Positions 46,283 through 59,200 of a stretch of DNA of 64,000 nt are shown here, piece by piece (the stretch's first letter is position 1; each line of letters starts with the position of its first letter). The stretch is from contig CM076261.1 of NCBI GenBank assembly GCA_038380795.1, forward strand, positions 94,510,418-94,574,417. Direction: 5' to 3'. Both the position numbers and the translations under genes were made by a program. Source of the stretch: Pyrocephalus nanus (Eukaryota; Chordata; Aves; Passeriformes; Tyrannidae). The notes beneath the pieces were generated by a model, which did not search any database, was not told the origin of the DNA, and saw nothing but the letters and a program-made list of their open reading frames with translations.

Positions 46283-46860
46283 TCACTATTCGTGATAAAA
46301 TGTGAACTCCTAAGCCAAACTTTCCACTTAAAAACAAAGAACTCATTTTTCCTCTTTTCTTTTTCTTTTTTTTTTTCTTCTTCTTTTTGGCAATTTCTAG
46401 ACAGCTGTTGTTGGAAAGTACAGTCCACTGTGCTACTTTGAGAAGGTGCAGTGGTTGTGGGAATGTCTCACAGTTGTTCAGTGATCTCTTTTTGGGTGCA
46501 AACTGTTATCTTTGCAAAGAAACCTTGATGTAATTGATGACACTTTTATACTGAAGATACATCAGCCTTTCTTTTAAAGGAATAATAAATGCAGAGCAAT
46601 TGGGTTGTGCATAATCTGTATTTCACCTCTCTGGTCCTTTTTGGGCAAGGACTTCAGCCTGTCAAAAAGCCTAAACACAGCCCAGCATGGGCAGCTGAAT
46701 AATGTAAGTGCAACTCCAACAACACTGTCAGGAAGCCTATAAATGACTCTTTCTGTGTTCCTTGTTTGCAAAAACATCTCATCTTCCAGATTTTCCCAGG
46801 TAACCTGAGGTGAGGATGCTGGGAAAAATAAGTATTTTGTGTTTGTCAAAGGAGATCATG
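46282..46860. other. Unassigned DNA; T-rich patch
   Basis: Pyrimidine-rich stretch near 46,346-46,388. No gene or repeat family is recognised. Confidence 0.5.
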
Positions 46861-47103
46861 TCTTCTCTTCTCTTCTCTTTTCTCTTTTCTCTTCTCTTTT
46901 CTCTTCTCTTCTCTTCTCTTCTCTTCTCTTCTCTTCTCTTCTCTTCTCTTCTCTTCTCTTCTCTTCTCTTCTCTTCTCTTCTCTTCTCTTCTCTTCTCTT
47001 CTCTTCTCTTCTCTTCTCTTCTCTTCTCTTCTCTTCTCTTCTCTTCTCTTCTCTTCTCTTCTCTTCTCTTCTCTTCTCTTCTCTTCTCTTCTCTTCTCTT
47101 CTC
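46861..47103. repeat. TTCTC pentanucleotide array, 243 bases
   Basis: Pure pyrimidine. The first 40 bases are interrupted by TTTT variants, then 46,901-47,103 is an almost uninterrupted CTCTT array of about 40 copies. The unit reads the same backward apart from rotation, so this is a mirror repeat. Long open frames of LLFSS or REEKR repeats are only the array translated. Degenerate copies such as TCTCCTCTCCTCG continue to about 47,166. Confidence 0.97.
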
Positions 47104-49870
47104 AAATGTCCTCTCCTAGGATCTCCTCTCCTCGAATCTCCTCGAATGTCCTCTCTCTTCTCTCTACCAGGTTCCTGCTCTCCAAGGTCAGTCCTCCACT
47201 GACAAGGACCAAAAGAACAAAACGTTGCACTTGCAGCTTTTTGGGGCAGGAAGTGTTTATTCAGTGTGTCCCATACAGGATGTCACACCGTGAGGCCCCG
47301 ACCTGGTTGAGGCTGTCATGAGTAATATCTAAATCAGTATTAATCATCGTGAGCATCAGCCACCTTGGGATGAGAAAATGATTCATTACTCCAATCTGCT
47401 GAATTATTCACTCTTCTGGTGCAAAAATGGCATGAAATATGAGCTCTGAGGGTGTGGAGGCTTTTATCATGATAGGGATTTTATTCTGGTAACAGAGGTA
47501 AACTGCAGCTGGCGTAAAAAAGAAAAATTCTATCTGAAATTTGTGATGAAAAATGTGGGAGTATTTTTATAGAATAACGTTGTTTTATTAAAAATAACTC
47601 TTCTTTTGTCTACGCTTTTGCGTTCTAACACTGAAATAACTTAAGTCTTCTCCATCCAAAATCATGCTTATCACCATTCAATATAAAAAGAGTTAAAAAT
47701 ATTAAAAATTCAAAATTTCAATTTTTATAAAGAGTAGATTTTAAAAAAAATAGAGTAATAAATATTTACTGAAAATAAGAGTTTCCCTCTAAAATAAGAA
47801 ATATTTTAGTTGACTGTAGAATGAGCATCAGGGATTGAGCGTTTCTTTAAAGATATTGAGAAATGTGAATAGGAAAATCTGGAAGAAATTAAATAATGAG
47901 AGTGTCAGGGAGCACATGGGAGAAATTTAATACCACCTGCACTAGTCTCCAAACAAAAGTTCTCCAGAAGACTCTCATTTGGTCAGAAAATTAAACTGCA
48001 CTCAGTGAGATGATCTGGCCACCCTCACCCAAGAAGCCAGTGAGAACCCGAAGCACAGAAATATATTTTGAGGCATTTCTCTTTGAAAGTGAGTTTTAAC
48101 TCACATTTTTTCCATTCATTTTGCCACTGTGGATCTTCTGGAGCGCCGTGGCTCCTGGTGACATCTTCATTTCTGGGATGATTCTTAGCCCTGATATTGT
48201 TATTCCTGTCGATAACAATGATTGTACCTTCATGTGTTCCGTGAGGCAAAAAAAAGAGAAGTGAGTTCCACACAGTGAGACATGTAATTTAATGCAAATA
48301 AAAGAGACAATCTCGTTTTGAGGGATCAAAACAAACAGTGTGAACACCTTTTTGTGCCAGTCCCCTTTTCAGCGGCTGAGCTGACGGGTACCAGTATTAT
48401 CAGCACTGTTATCTCACACAGAGAGGTTACCAGTGCTCTGAAGACAGATTTATTTTGAGTAAATTATTGCATTTCCATCATCTGATCCTTGGATAATAAA
48501 AATCGCAGTAGTAGTTGTGGCCATTTGATATCTGTTTCTAATTCTAATATCATCTTTCTTGAGGGTGCTTTCGACTAAACAATATTGGGTTTACTGCCTG
48601 TGTAGGAAATAAAAGCACAGTACACAAAGAGCGATGTAAATTAAATAAACAGAACCAATAAATTGCCTCAAAACCTTTGCCTTGTTGGAAGTATTTAGGG
48701 ATGTGAATGAATTAGGATATTGGTTTTCCTCTCCACCCCAGTTTTTCCAAAGGCTGCCAGCAGGGGCTACACCTTCAAGAATGTAAATGGATGCCAGCCT
48801 AATGAGATCCCATTAATATTATTAAATTACCCAGAAAACACTATTCATCACTGTAAACTCATTTAGCAGAGAAGAAACTCAACTGAATTACTGTAGGGTC
48901 CTTGGCAGTTCCCCAAAACTCGTGATGAATAAGGCCAGTTCCTGACAGCTTGTTGACACTGATGCTGCTCCCTGAAGCTCCCCAGCACCCCACCCTCAGA
49001 CTGGACTTCAGGAGGATGTTTTTGTCTTGAGAAGAAGTTTTATGGAGAGAGTAGATGCACTTTCAAGAGGATGGAGACGAATGGGCATCCTTTGCCCTTT
49101 CTGTTCTGCCAAGTAGTCCCTCCTCACCTCTTCCCAGCAGGTGTTGCCCTTCCCACCGCCAGGTTCCTTCAGATTTCAGGGGTACAGATGGAGCAGAACA
49201 GCCACCCAGCTCCCTTCTTCCTCTGGAGCCCAGATGATGAATTAGCACAGAGCCAGCAGATTGATTAGCGTATAACTCATAAACCCCAGTGAACTCCTAG
49301 AGAAGGGCAGGGAGAGGAACCCACAAGGGAGAAAAAGAAACCTTAAATTAAAATCAGGCTGTGAAAGCACAAAGACAAAGTTCACCCTCCAGCCTAGGTG
49401 AACACCCCAGCATCAATCAACCTGCTATTCCAGCAGAAAGTATGGCATGAGAGAGAGGGAATGCTGGAGGGTTTTGTATGTTCTTGTGTTCTATGCAGTT
49501 GACTTTTCAGGGATTGTGTTCCCCCGTGCTCTCCCCACTGAACTTCCCAGGCATTCTGTGACATGCCTGGGACTGGTGGTGCCCACCCTTGGTGGCAGGA
49601 CAGTCCTTTCAAGACCATTGTAAATCTCTGTCCAGGTAAGGACCAGCAGTCTTCCTTGATGAGATACTGATTGAAATGTTGGGGGATCTGCTTGGAAACC
49701 CACTGCTGCTACTTTGGGGAGCCCTAAAAGATCAACACAACCTCCTGTGCTGTTGAACAGCCAGATCCCTCTTTCTAGCTTTCTAATTATTCCAAGATTT
49801 TGTGGCCTCTGTGCTTTTCAGGAAAATTGTTCTCATTGAAGACATGCTCTGGACAGATCTAGTAGGCAAG
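47104..49870. other. Unassigned DNA; 2.8 kb without CR1
   Basis: Unique, largely AT-rich (about 47,560-47,900). Paired ATTGTTAT and ATAACAAT at 48,196-48,203 and 48,212-48,219 form an inverted pair of Sox-type words. No exon is recognised. Confidence 0.5.
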
Positions 49871-49912
49871 TTTTTGCTTGAACTTATTCCCTTTTTGCTT
49901 GAACTTATTCCC
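49871..49912. repeat. 21-base perfect tandem duplication
   Basis: TTTTTGCTTGAACTTATTCC plus C occurs twice, back to back, with no mismatch. Confidence 0.95.
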
Positions 49913-52700
49913 CTCTAAGCCAAGTCTCTTCTAAAGACTTTTGTGTCAGGAAACCTGACTGGTGATAAAGAACCTGGAGGTGCTTGATTTCACTGAAATC
50001 AAGGCTGAGGGGCTAAAATTTGATCCGAAGGGAATTCCAGGGCACAAATCTAGGGAATAAAATTGCCAAAACATACTGTGAGGAAAAGCTGAAGTCTACG
50101 CAGAGGAGCAAGGGCACCCCCTGAGCGTGGCAAGGGGTGATATGAATCCATTTTTAGGGCAGCAACAAACCTTTTTCCACCCTTCCTCTTGTACTTGCCA
50201 TCAGTGATATTATGGTGGCCAGCAATTACTGGAGCATTTGCAACAGTCACTTTTTGTGCTCACTCCCAGTAATTTCTCTCCCCAGTGAGCCTTTTCTGGA
50301 ACACTGGGACACAGCAGTGACAAATACAGGTGCTCATCACCAGCACTGGCGTTTATTAGGAGCAGTTTGATATCTGGGCACAGTTTGATTCAGCTTGGCA
50401 AGGGTTTGAGAAGCAGCCATCTGAAAATGCCTGTCCAGGCTCTCCTCATCTCCAGCTCGCTAACTAATCATTGTAGGCCGGTGCTTTTACACCGAAACAC
50501 ATCTGGTGACATATAGAAATGGCGTGTGTAATTCACAACAAACCATTTGGTCCGTTTATCTGCTTAAGAGTGGCTCGCAAAGAGCTCCCAGTTTTCTGAA
50601 GAGCAGCACATTTGCCATACGCTGCCTGCCAATAACTCTGGGTGTGTAGACAGTTCACGAGCTGTTGGCTGTGAGCAGTGAGTGTTTTGGCCTCTGCCCA
50701 TTTTGGAACGACTGCGCTGCTTTCATCTGTTCTTGGAAATGAACCTGTTCAAAGTCTGGCTGGTATTTAGGTGGGAGACTGCTTGGGAATCCTGGATGCT
50801 TCACTAACAAGCCAAAGAAATGCAGGTAAACAGCAGAAATCAAATCAGAAGGAGGGCACCCAAGCTGTGCTGATGAATGGGAATGGAGTAAATCAGAATC
50901 CAGTTGCTCTTAATTAATGCTCCAACCTCCAGGATCATTCTGTTCCCAGCCTGATAGCTTTGCCATCATTGTTGTTGCAGGGCAGTGTTCTGGGTGAAGA
51001 TTAGCTAGTTAAGGGAAGAAAGAGGCTTAAAATGCTAATTTTGGCATTACTTAATAATGTCATATAACAACAGCGATGCTATAATTTCTGACTGCAGATT
51101 TCTCTCTGAGATCATGGTAACATAAACCAACCTGTGCACAGACATGGAATGGCAGCCCTCGATATTCGTGCTGCTGTCAAATACCAATGTATGACTCCCT
51201 TCATTTAGTCATCTGAATATCCACCACCTTTGGGTGACCATCTGGGACGACTCCTGAGTGATGTTTTTAAGCTGAGTTGAACGCTCAGTCCCACAAATAA
51301 ATCAGGCATTGCATTCAGCTTCTGCAACAAACAGCCAGTTGAGGAGATCTGGCTTCCATTTGGAGAGAATATTAATTTTTTAAAAGGTTTGCAAGTAAAA
51401 TGACAGCTGTGGAAACACACACTTGTCTCTCACCAAAGATGTCCAGGTTGGAAGAAACTCCCCAAGACAAAATGAGAACAAAAACTAATGGGACACAGGA
51501 AAAAAAAAAAGGATATTCCCACCCTCCACCCTTGTCAATTAATGTTTAAGTTTTGCCTGGAAGACTTCTGTGCTTGTTTGGAGGTGTTTTATGCAAAAGA
51601 TCTCGATTCTGATGTAACCAGGGTGTTCTCATTATTTCTGTAATGACTGAATATAGCTAATTAGGTACAATTCATAGACTCATAAAAGCCTTAGAAGAAC
51701 AGATAAGAGAATAAGAGTCATTAAGTCATATTTTTTGAACACTTTCTTAGATTTTACTGGTTCTTCCTGTATCAAGATCAGTAACACATGTTTACTGAAA
51801 GCATCCTGCCTGAGAAAGCAAATACATTTGCTCTGGACGCATCAGGAGATGAGATTCTGCCTCTTCCCTGGATAATTTGTTTCAGTGATTAATCACCGTT
51901 AATAATGTGTGCCTTTCCTCCAGTTTGGATCTTTCTGTCTTCACTTTTCTGCTCATGCCCTCTCTTTTGCCTTTTTCTGCCAGATTAAAGAAGCCCCAAC
52001 ACCCACAATCTCCTCTGATGCAGGCACGCCTGTGCCACAACCTGGGCACTGCTTTTATTATATATATATATATTTTATTTTTTTTTAATAGACAGCATGA
52101 TCTCTTTATGTCTCATTTAATAAGGAAACTTTCTCTTCATCTTAACTTCGAGAGCAGTGTTTTCCAGAACCTCCAGTGACCTTTGGAAAAAGATCAGCCA
52201 CAAAGTGACGCAAATTCAGCGATACCAGCTTGGCCAGCTCAGCCTGTAAATAGAGCATCACTTTTCACTCCCACTCACCTCTCCCCTGGTCACCCAGCCA
52301 GAGGCTGCTCTTGCCACAGCACTGTGCTGGGAGGTCATGGCTGAGTGACATTTGGCTCCCCAAACCCCTGTTTGCAGCCCCTGTGAGCTGGAAAATCACA
52401 TTCTGCTCTGTAGGCACGGGCCATGCTCCTTGTTCCTGGCATTTTGTTGGATGCAGCTGCGTTTTGCTGGAAGGGGCACAGCTGAGTGACAGGCCCAGGT
52501 TATCCTACAAGACTTCCCCAGCCCCATGGCCCATTGCTGTAGCCAGTACTGGCTTCTGTAAGCTCTGAAATTTCTCTGTGATCCCAAGAGATCCCATCCC
52601 AGGAGACGTATGGAAACTTAACATTGCCAAGGTTGAACATCTGAAATAGGACAGAAGCGTTTATTCAAGGCTTCTCCTTCTTATTGGGCACCACAATGTA
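49913..52700. other. Unassigned DNA
   Basis: A TA-rich run near 52,059-52,072 and T-run near 52,078-52,086. No repeat family, exon or gene is recognised. Confidence 0.5.
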
Positions 52701-53142
52701 AGAAAAACATAAAGCTATTGGAAAATGTTCAAGGAGGGCTACAAAGATGGTGAAGGGGGAAACCTCATGAGAGCAACTGAGGGCACTTGGTGTGTCCAGC
52801 TGGAGAACAGGAGGCTGAAGGGAGACCTCACTGCAGTTCCAGCTTCCTCAGGAGGGGAAAAGTAGGGGCAGGAACTGATCCCTGCTCTGTGGTAACCCAA
52901 GGGAATAGCTGGAGCTGTGTCAGGAGAGGTTTAGGTTGGATATTAGGAAAAAGTTTTTCACCCAGAGGGTGACTGGGCACTGAACAGGCTCCCCAGGGCA
53001 GTGGGCACAGCACCAAGGCTGCCAGAGCTCCAGAGACATTTGGATAACAGCACGTGGTGTGATTTTTGGGGTTGTCCTGTGCAAGGCCAGGGGTTGGACT
53101 CGATGATCCTCGTGGGTCCCTTCCAACTCAGGATATTCCATA
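52701..53142 (+). mobile_element. CR1 LINE 3' fragment, subtype of 1149
   Basis: AAAGCTATTGGAAAATGTTC, GGCTACAAAGATGGTGAAGG, GGTTTAGGTTGGATATTAGG, CAGCACCAAGGCTGCCAGAG and GATGATCCTCGTGGGTCCCT appear in order, ending GGATATTCCATAATGG. It keeps the tail that the copy at 1149 lost. Confidence 0.94.
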
Positions 53143-53378
53143 ATGGCTTTAGTTGGAAATGGTTACATTTTTGGCATTCTTGGCTCCATTTGTATTCTGG
53201 TGTACTTAATTCACACTTCATTCCACAACCCTTAATTCCTGCCAGTTTGAGATTTCCCCACATCACTTATTCTTTCTGAAAACTTTAACTGTCCTTTTCT
53301 CTTTGCCCTCCCATCTGGGATTTCTAAGTAAATAAACAAATGCCAAGTAAAGTAATGACTAAAACAAGAGCACATAAA

Positions 53379-53892
53379 AAGGGCAAGTGCAAGGTCCTGC
53401 AGCTGTGTTAGAGCAATCCTGGGCATCAGTACAGGCTGGGGGGTGAATGGATTGGGAGCAGCCCTGTGGAGAAGGACTTGTGGATGCTGGTGGTTGAAAA
53501 TTTGGACACGAGCTGACGATTTACAGCTCTGAAAGCAAATTGTCTCCTGAGCTGTATCCAAAGAAGTGGAGGTTGAGGGAGGGACTTCTCCCCTCCTCTC
53601 ATGAGACTCCACCTCAGGTGTTGTGGGCACATGGACCTGTTAGAAACTGTCCAGAGGGGGCCAGGAAAATGGTGAGAGGGCTAGAATGTCTGATGTGAAG
53701 ATGGGCTGAGAGAGCTGGGGTTGTTCAGCCTGGAGAAGGCTCTGGGGGCACCTTGTTGTGACCTTTCAATGCATAAAGAGAGCCTGGAAGAAAGAAGAAG
53801 AGAGACCTTTTATCAAGCCCTGCAGTGAAAGGACAATGGGGAATGGTTTTAAACTGAAATTATGTAGGTTTAGGTTGGATACAAGGAAGGAA
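53379..53892 (+). mobile_element. CR1 LINE fragment reaching into the coding end
   Basis: GGCAAGTGCAAGGTCCTGCA and TACAGGCTGGGGGGTGAATG belong to the part upstream of the 3' untranslated region, near the end of the CR1 protein frame. They continue through GACCTGTTAGAAACTGTCCA, GGTTGTTCAGCCTGGAGAAG and TTTAGGTTGGATACAAGGAA. This copy reaches further 5' than the others here, but the frame is broken and makes no protein. Confidence 0.92.
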
Positions 53893-53899
53893 TCGATAT

Positions 53900-53917
53900 A
53901 TATCTATATATAGATAT
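53900..53917. repeat. 18-base perfect palindrome
   Basis: ATATCTATATATAGATAT is its own reverse complement. It begins directly after the CR1 copy ending at 53,892. Confidence 0.9.
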
Positions 53918-56190
53918 TTCCACTTGATATTTTCACTTTGTCAGAAAATTCTAATGGTTTTTTAATCAAACTTTTCCTGTCTTGATTGTGGACACTTGGC
54001 TTTTGACCGTCTAATAAATCATTCCTAAAACACTCTCAGTTTTCATTCACTAGTTCCTGTCTACACTTGTGTCAATTTTCTCTCAAAATCTTTCTCAGCT
54101 TTGAGAAATGAGCCCTTTCAGTACACAAAGCACATATTTCGTGTTTCAGAGTGTCCTTTTGGTGCCCATAATAAATGCAATCACCACAGGGAAAGTCACA
54201 CCCAAAAGGGAGATGGAAATGATAAGTCCACAGTGTGGGGTTTACTCAACTTTGGATGAAATTTTCAAAAATTTCTAAATCACCTGGAAAAAATATGCTA
54301 GATCTGCTTAAGGGAGAGGTACAGCACAGCCAAAATTCCTAAAATTGTATGGGCAAGGCTGGTTTGCTGGTTCCTCTTTAACTCACTGAGGATAAAATTA
54401 AGTTCAAATTTTAGTCGGTTTTGAGGAAAGCATGACTGGAATGTATTTGTCGTGTCTTAAAATGAGGAAATTTGCTTTTTCTAATGTTTAGGAAATTCTA
54501 AAACATGCAAGAAATCATCAGGAAAGTGAAAATTGAGTGAAAGTAAGCTCTGAACAGTGAGAAACATTTTTTAAAAGCCCAAGTCCCCTTGCCTCTCACT
54601 GTTCTCTGGCATTCAAAAAGCCTTGTCACCAATATTTTCAGGTATCATCTGGGGGGGTTCAGTGTAGGAGTCACTCACAGATTAACTTGTCCTGCTTCTC
54701 TGTTTGCTGACAAAGAGCTCTGGACAAACTCTCTTGTTTGAACTGACAACATCCTCAGCACTGTATGCAAATCAGTCATTATCATACCATTAATATTTTC
54801 CTCAAGGTCATTTGAACAGAAATTATTCATGCAGAGTATCAGTAAATTACAGTGAAGATGGGTCTGTGAAGCCTTCTGTGTCTTCCCTCATTTTTTTCCT
54901 GTAGCTCTAAATGATTTCTTGGCCCTATCAAGAGATTTGATCATTTGTGACACTGAGCTTTTAGCTGGAGTTGGATAAAGCAGTGCTGTTCCTGCAAGGA
55001 TGGGGGGGTTGTTTGGATTGAAGGCTGCTTCTGCTACCTGGAATACTGGTATATCCCCATCTCACAAACCCAGAAAATCATGTCCCAAAAGCACAGGAGC
55101 CACCACAGCAACCAAGTCATCCTTTAGTCTGTATTTATATTTTTATCCAACTAAGAGTTGTACCATTTGTTAAGACAGTCAAGTAGATTTCCCCAAGATC
55201 TGTTAGAGGTGGAATGATATCTTCATAGGGTGATTCATCCCACCATCAGCTGGAGGGGGGATCAGATGTGAGGAGAGAAGATGAGTCACCTTTAGAGGTG
55301 CTGATCTTGTTCTCTTGAGTGAGGAAGGAGCCCAGACCAGCGAGTGGGTCCCCACTTTGTGGTAGGTGTGATGAAGCCAGGTCTAATCACAGGCTGACTG
55401 CAGGTACCTGACACCTCTGTTATTAAACTGGTCCCAGCACACTCAGCTTCTGGGCAGAGTTGGTTGTGGACAACATGAAAGATTTGGTCTGTTATTTGGA
55501 GGCAATTTTAACACCCATGAAGATTCCCAGGACTTTCTTGTCCCAGTGACACAAAGGGTATCAGCTATTCCTCCCTGTTTTGTGTTTCCTTCAAACTTAC
55601 CTCCTTTTCAGTCCTTTCCCTGCACTTCAGACAACTTTCACAGGTATTTCTGGTCTGATTTTTTTCTCTCCCAAATACAAGCTCTCTCTCAGTGCTTCTT
55701 TCTTGTCCTGGCAGCATCTGCAGCTCTGGGTCAGCTGTAAATCCCCGCTGATGGGTTCTAGACCGAGTCAGCTGAGACTGCAATTGTTCCCTTCTCATGA
55801 CTTTTGAGTCTGTTTACCAATATAAGTGAAATCTTAAATAATATTAAGGAAAATATTAAATTCTCACAAGCTTGGGTGAAAATGGATGGACTTCCAGATA
55901 GAGGAGAGAGGCAAAGTTATGGTTCCAGTGGTCCTGACTATTGCAGACTCCAAAATAAGATTTCCTTCCTGTTCCCCTCTGGTGGACATTCAGAAAATCT
56001 CTTTTTGTCTGACATCCAGAAGGGCTGAATTCAAACTACAATTTTAGCATAATCCTCTTAGACATTATGAGATGCAGTTTCACAAGAAATTTGGTTTTAA
56101 AATTTCTCAGGTCCATGGAAGCAGCGACTTCCTCTTCATCCAAAGTTTTGAGCTTGGTAATTTATGAATTCCACTTCTTTCTCTGGGGGA
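53918..56190. other. Unassigned DNA
   Basis: CR1-free, moderately AT-rich. No exon or gene is recognised. Confidence 0.5.
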
Positions 56191-56254
56191 CAATCATAGA
56201 ATGCTTTGAGTTGGAAGGGACCTTAAAGATCATCTACATCCAACCCTCTGGAAT
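56191..56254 (-). mobile_element. CR1 LINE tail scrap, antisense
   Basis: CAATCATAGAATGCTTTGAG, TTGGAAGGGACCTTAAAGAT and CATCCAACCCTCTGGAAT show a reversed tail, 64 bases long. Confidence 0.9.
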
Positions 56255-59200
56255 CATAACTGTGGACCACAGACCATGGAGCTCTACAGACAAAGCATTG
56301 CCCTCTCCTCTCATGCCACAGACAGTCTAATCCAACATTCTTCAGCTTTGGATCTCACATCTATGGGTTTGATTCCTTTCTGCTGCTTCAAAATTGAGAA
56401 TATTTGACGGTGCTCAACCTGAAGTCCTGGTGGCCATTGTTTTATTCACATACCTCGTTCATAGTGGGCAATTCACTTGTTTGTTTTCTTATGTGTTTGC
56501 AGGTTTCTGTTTAATTTCTCTCCTCACAGGAGAGATGAGCAGCATTTACTTTCATTGCTGTGTTTAACACTTAAATTTGTGCTAATTCAGCTCTTCCCAC
56601 CATGGGAGTAGATCAGTCTGGGCTGTAGGTGAACCAGCCAGTTTTAAAAACCACTGACTCTGTTTTCCTCTCTGAAAGTCTGCTTAAAGGAAATCTGCTA
56701 TATTCATCTTTTAAGACTTTGTGATCAATCAATATGTTCTAATGCTTTTGAAGGGGAAAAATTAAAATCAGTCATTCCATGAAGAGAAGGGAAGGACTAA
56801 CCATGCTGAGGGGAAAAAAAAGTACCTTAGCTTAATAGAATTTCTTAATATTCAGGCCATAAATAAAAAAAAAAAAAAAAAAAAAAAAAAGCCAAGGAAT
56901 ATTTTGAATCAGATGTGACTTCTGGATTTATTATAGGGTTTACACGGGAATTATATCACCTCCATTCAGTGTTTTCAGCTCCTGTGGCTGGGGAAGAGTT
57001 TAACCCACAAGGGCCAGGATGAGACAAGAACCCAATTTCCTAAATAACCAATAGGACCTGGTAACTGGTTTGTGGAGCTCTTGAGTTGAGCTCAGTGAAA
57101 CTTTCAACTCCTGGCTCATTGCAGCTAATTCAGCTGCCTTTGAGCACCCCCAAAAGCGACTTGATGTGCTTCTTCTGGAGCCAGAACTGGTATATTGGTG
57201 TCCCTTGAAGGATTTCTTTCTTTTAAAACAGTCTTGCCAAAAAGAAAGTGATGATTTACATGCTGCGAGAGCAGCATTTTTCTGCCTTCTGGTGCACTGG
57301 TGTGTTCTGTTCACAAGAGCTCACACAATATTCCAATTGTCCAATAGGTCATCTAATATATTAAAAATAGTTTACTCCACTGCTATGGAGTGGCCTGTTC
57401 CCCTGCAGAGCAGGCACAGCCTGGGAGCTCTGGGTTTACAGCTCCTTGCTGATGTCTAAATGCCCATTTTTCTGCCTCCTTCGTACAACAGAATCTTTTG
57501 CCACCTTGGGACTTCTCAAAGGAAAGCTCCCTCCCTTCCACACAGCTTTATGGAATAATTAGGTGTTTTCAGCTTCTGCTTACAGTCCCTCACAGGTAAG
57601 GACCTCTTTAAGGTTTAAGGCAAAGCTTCCCATGGTCTCATGCCCCGAGCTTTGCTGCCTGAGCCTTCTGCTGGCGACATCTCAGATCTGAAAGCATTAG
57701 GATCACTTCTCCCCAGATACTCCCTGGCTTCTGGTTTATTTAGTGCGCCTGGATGGTTTTCTAGGACTCCATCCAAGGTAGTCTCTGACCTTGCTGGTCT
57801 TTCAGTTCTGTGTGGTGAACACAGAGCCCTCCAGAAGGACGTGGTCAGCTCCCCACACCTCCCTGCAGGATGTGCCAGGGGCACCAAGCCCCCCCACCCT
57901 CACCCTTTTTGACAGGGCACTCGTAGAGGGATGCAGCAGTGACACATTTTTCACAGACGCCTGTGTAAGGCCAAGAATAGGTTCTCACATTCATAAAATC
58001 AGCACAGCCTACCCTCAGGGAGGCGAGGAACTCATTTATTTTGCCTTTTCTTATCATTATTTCATCTGATCTCTCCTTTTTGTCCCTGAGACAGTAATGT
58101 GCATTTCAGCCGTGTCTTCCATTCTGGGAATCTCAAAGTACTCCACAACATGAGTGACTTCAGCCTCCTTCCACTCCAGCAAGACTCGTTATTTTTAAAT
58201 TTCTCTTTCTGTATCACTGAGCCTGCTTGGAGAGCAATGCTTTTCTCCACACTGAGAAATAAGCCCTGTATTTTTAAGCAGAAAGAAATATGGGCTTAAA
58301 CAGAAAACAGGCACAGTGGAGGGAGCAGATACCTCAGCTAATACTGAAAATACCAATCCAGTTACTGACAGCACTGCAGCAGCACAAACTCTGCCTGAGC
58401 TCATTAACCCTGGGCCCAAATCTTCACAAATTCATGGGGCAATTTGCTCTGCATTTTTGCTGGGTGGGCCTTTGCCCAAGAGCCGAGAACTTGGGAAGAA
58501 GAACCCGAGGCTTTCCTGGCAGGTGGTTTCCTTCCAGCAGTTTCAGAGCTTTGGAGGGCTTCTTGCATTAAAATTGTGAAAAAAACTCTTCCTCCACCAG
58601 TGAATTTTGTGGCGAGAGTGGATCATATCCTGTGCCAGGTGCTGATTATCACCAAGGAGTCGTAATACATGGCAAGATCTGCCTCCCATTCTGGATACTA
58701 AAGGAGAATTTCACAGAAAAACCCAGGAGAAAATGAGAAATATTAGAAGTCCTAGAGAGTTTCAGTTGTCTCCTATGCCAGGTTAGACTTTGGTGGGAAT
58801 AACAAGTATTTCAGTATTTGTTTTCTGAAATTGCCAGTCAGTGCCTGCACTGGAAATTTTCAGGGTCAAGTGGAAAATAAAAATAAAAATGAGGCAAACT
58901 TGAGGGTACTCTAGAGTTAGGCCAGAATTAGGTATATTTCCTTACTTTGAAGCCGACCAAAGGTTAACAGTGCGTTGATTATTTTGCATGTGTAACAACA
59001 TGGCACTGAGAAGCTCCATCAGGAGCCATCTGCATAAAGGGTTCACTCCTCATGTCTGACACCTCCAATTTCCTCTTGATGATTTTCACCCATGGCCCTT
59101 CATCATCTTGACTGTAACTGGAATGACACAACACAAGCCTTACCTGCTGTTTCTATCCCTTTAGATCAAGCACAGGTTTGTGACGGCAGTGAGAGCAATG

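Noticed and set aside
46779..47321. Long open frames of LLFSS or REEKR repeats
   Set aside because: They are translations of the TTCTC array. A 5-base unit gives the same peptide in all three frames.
57640..57912. Plus-strand proline-rich frame of 90 codons
   Set aside because: Its length is within chance and nothing in it matches a known family.
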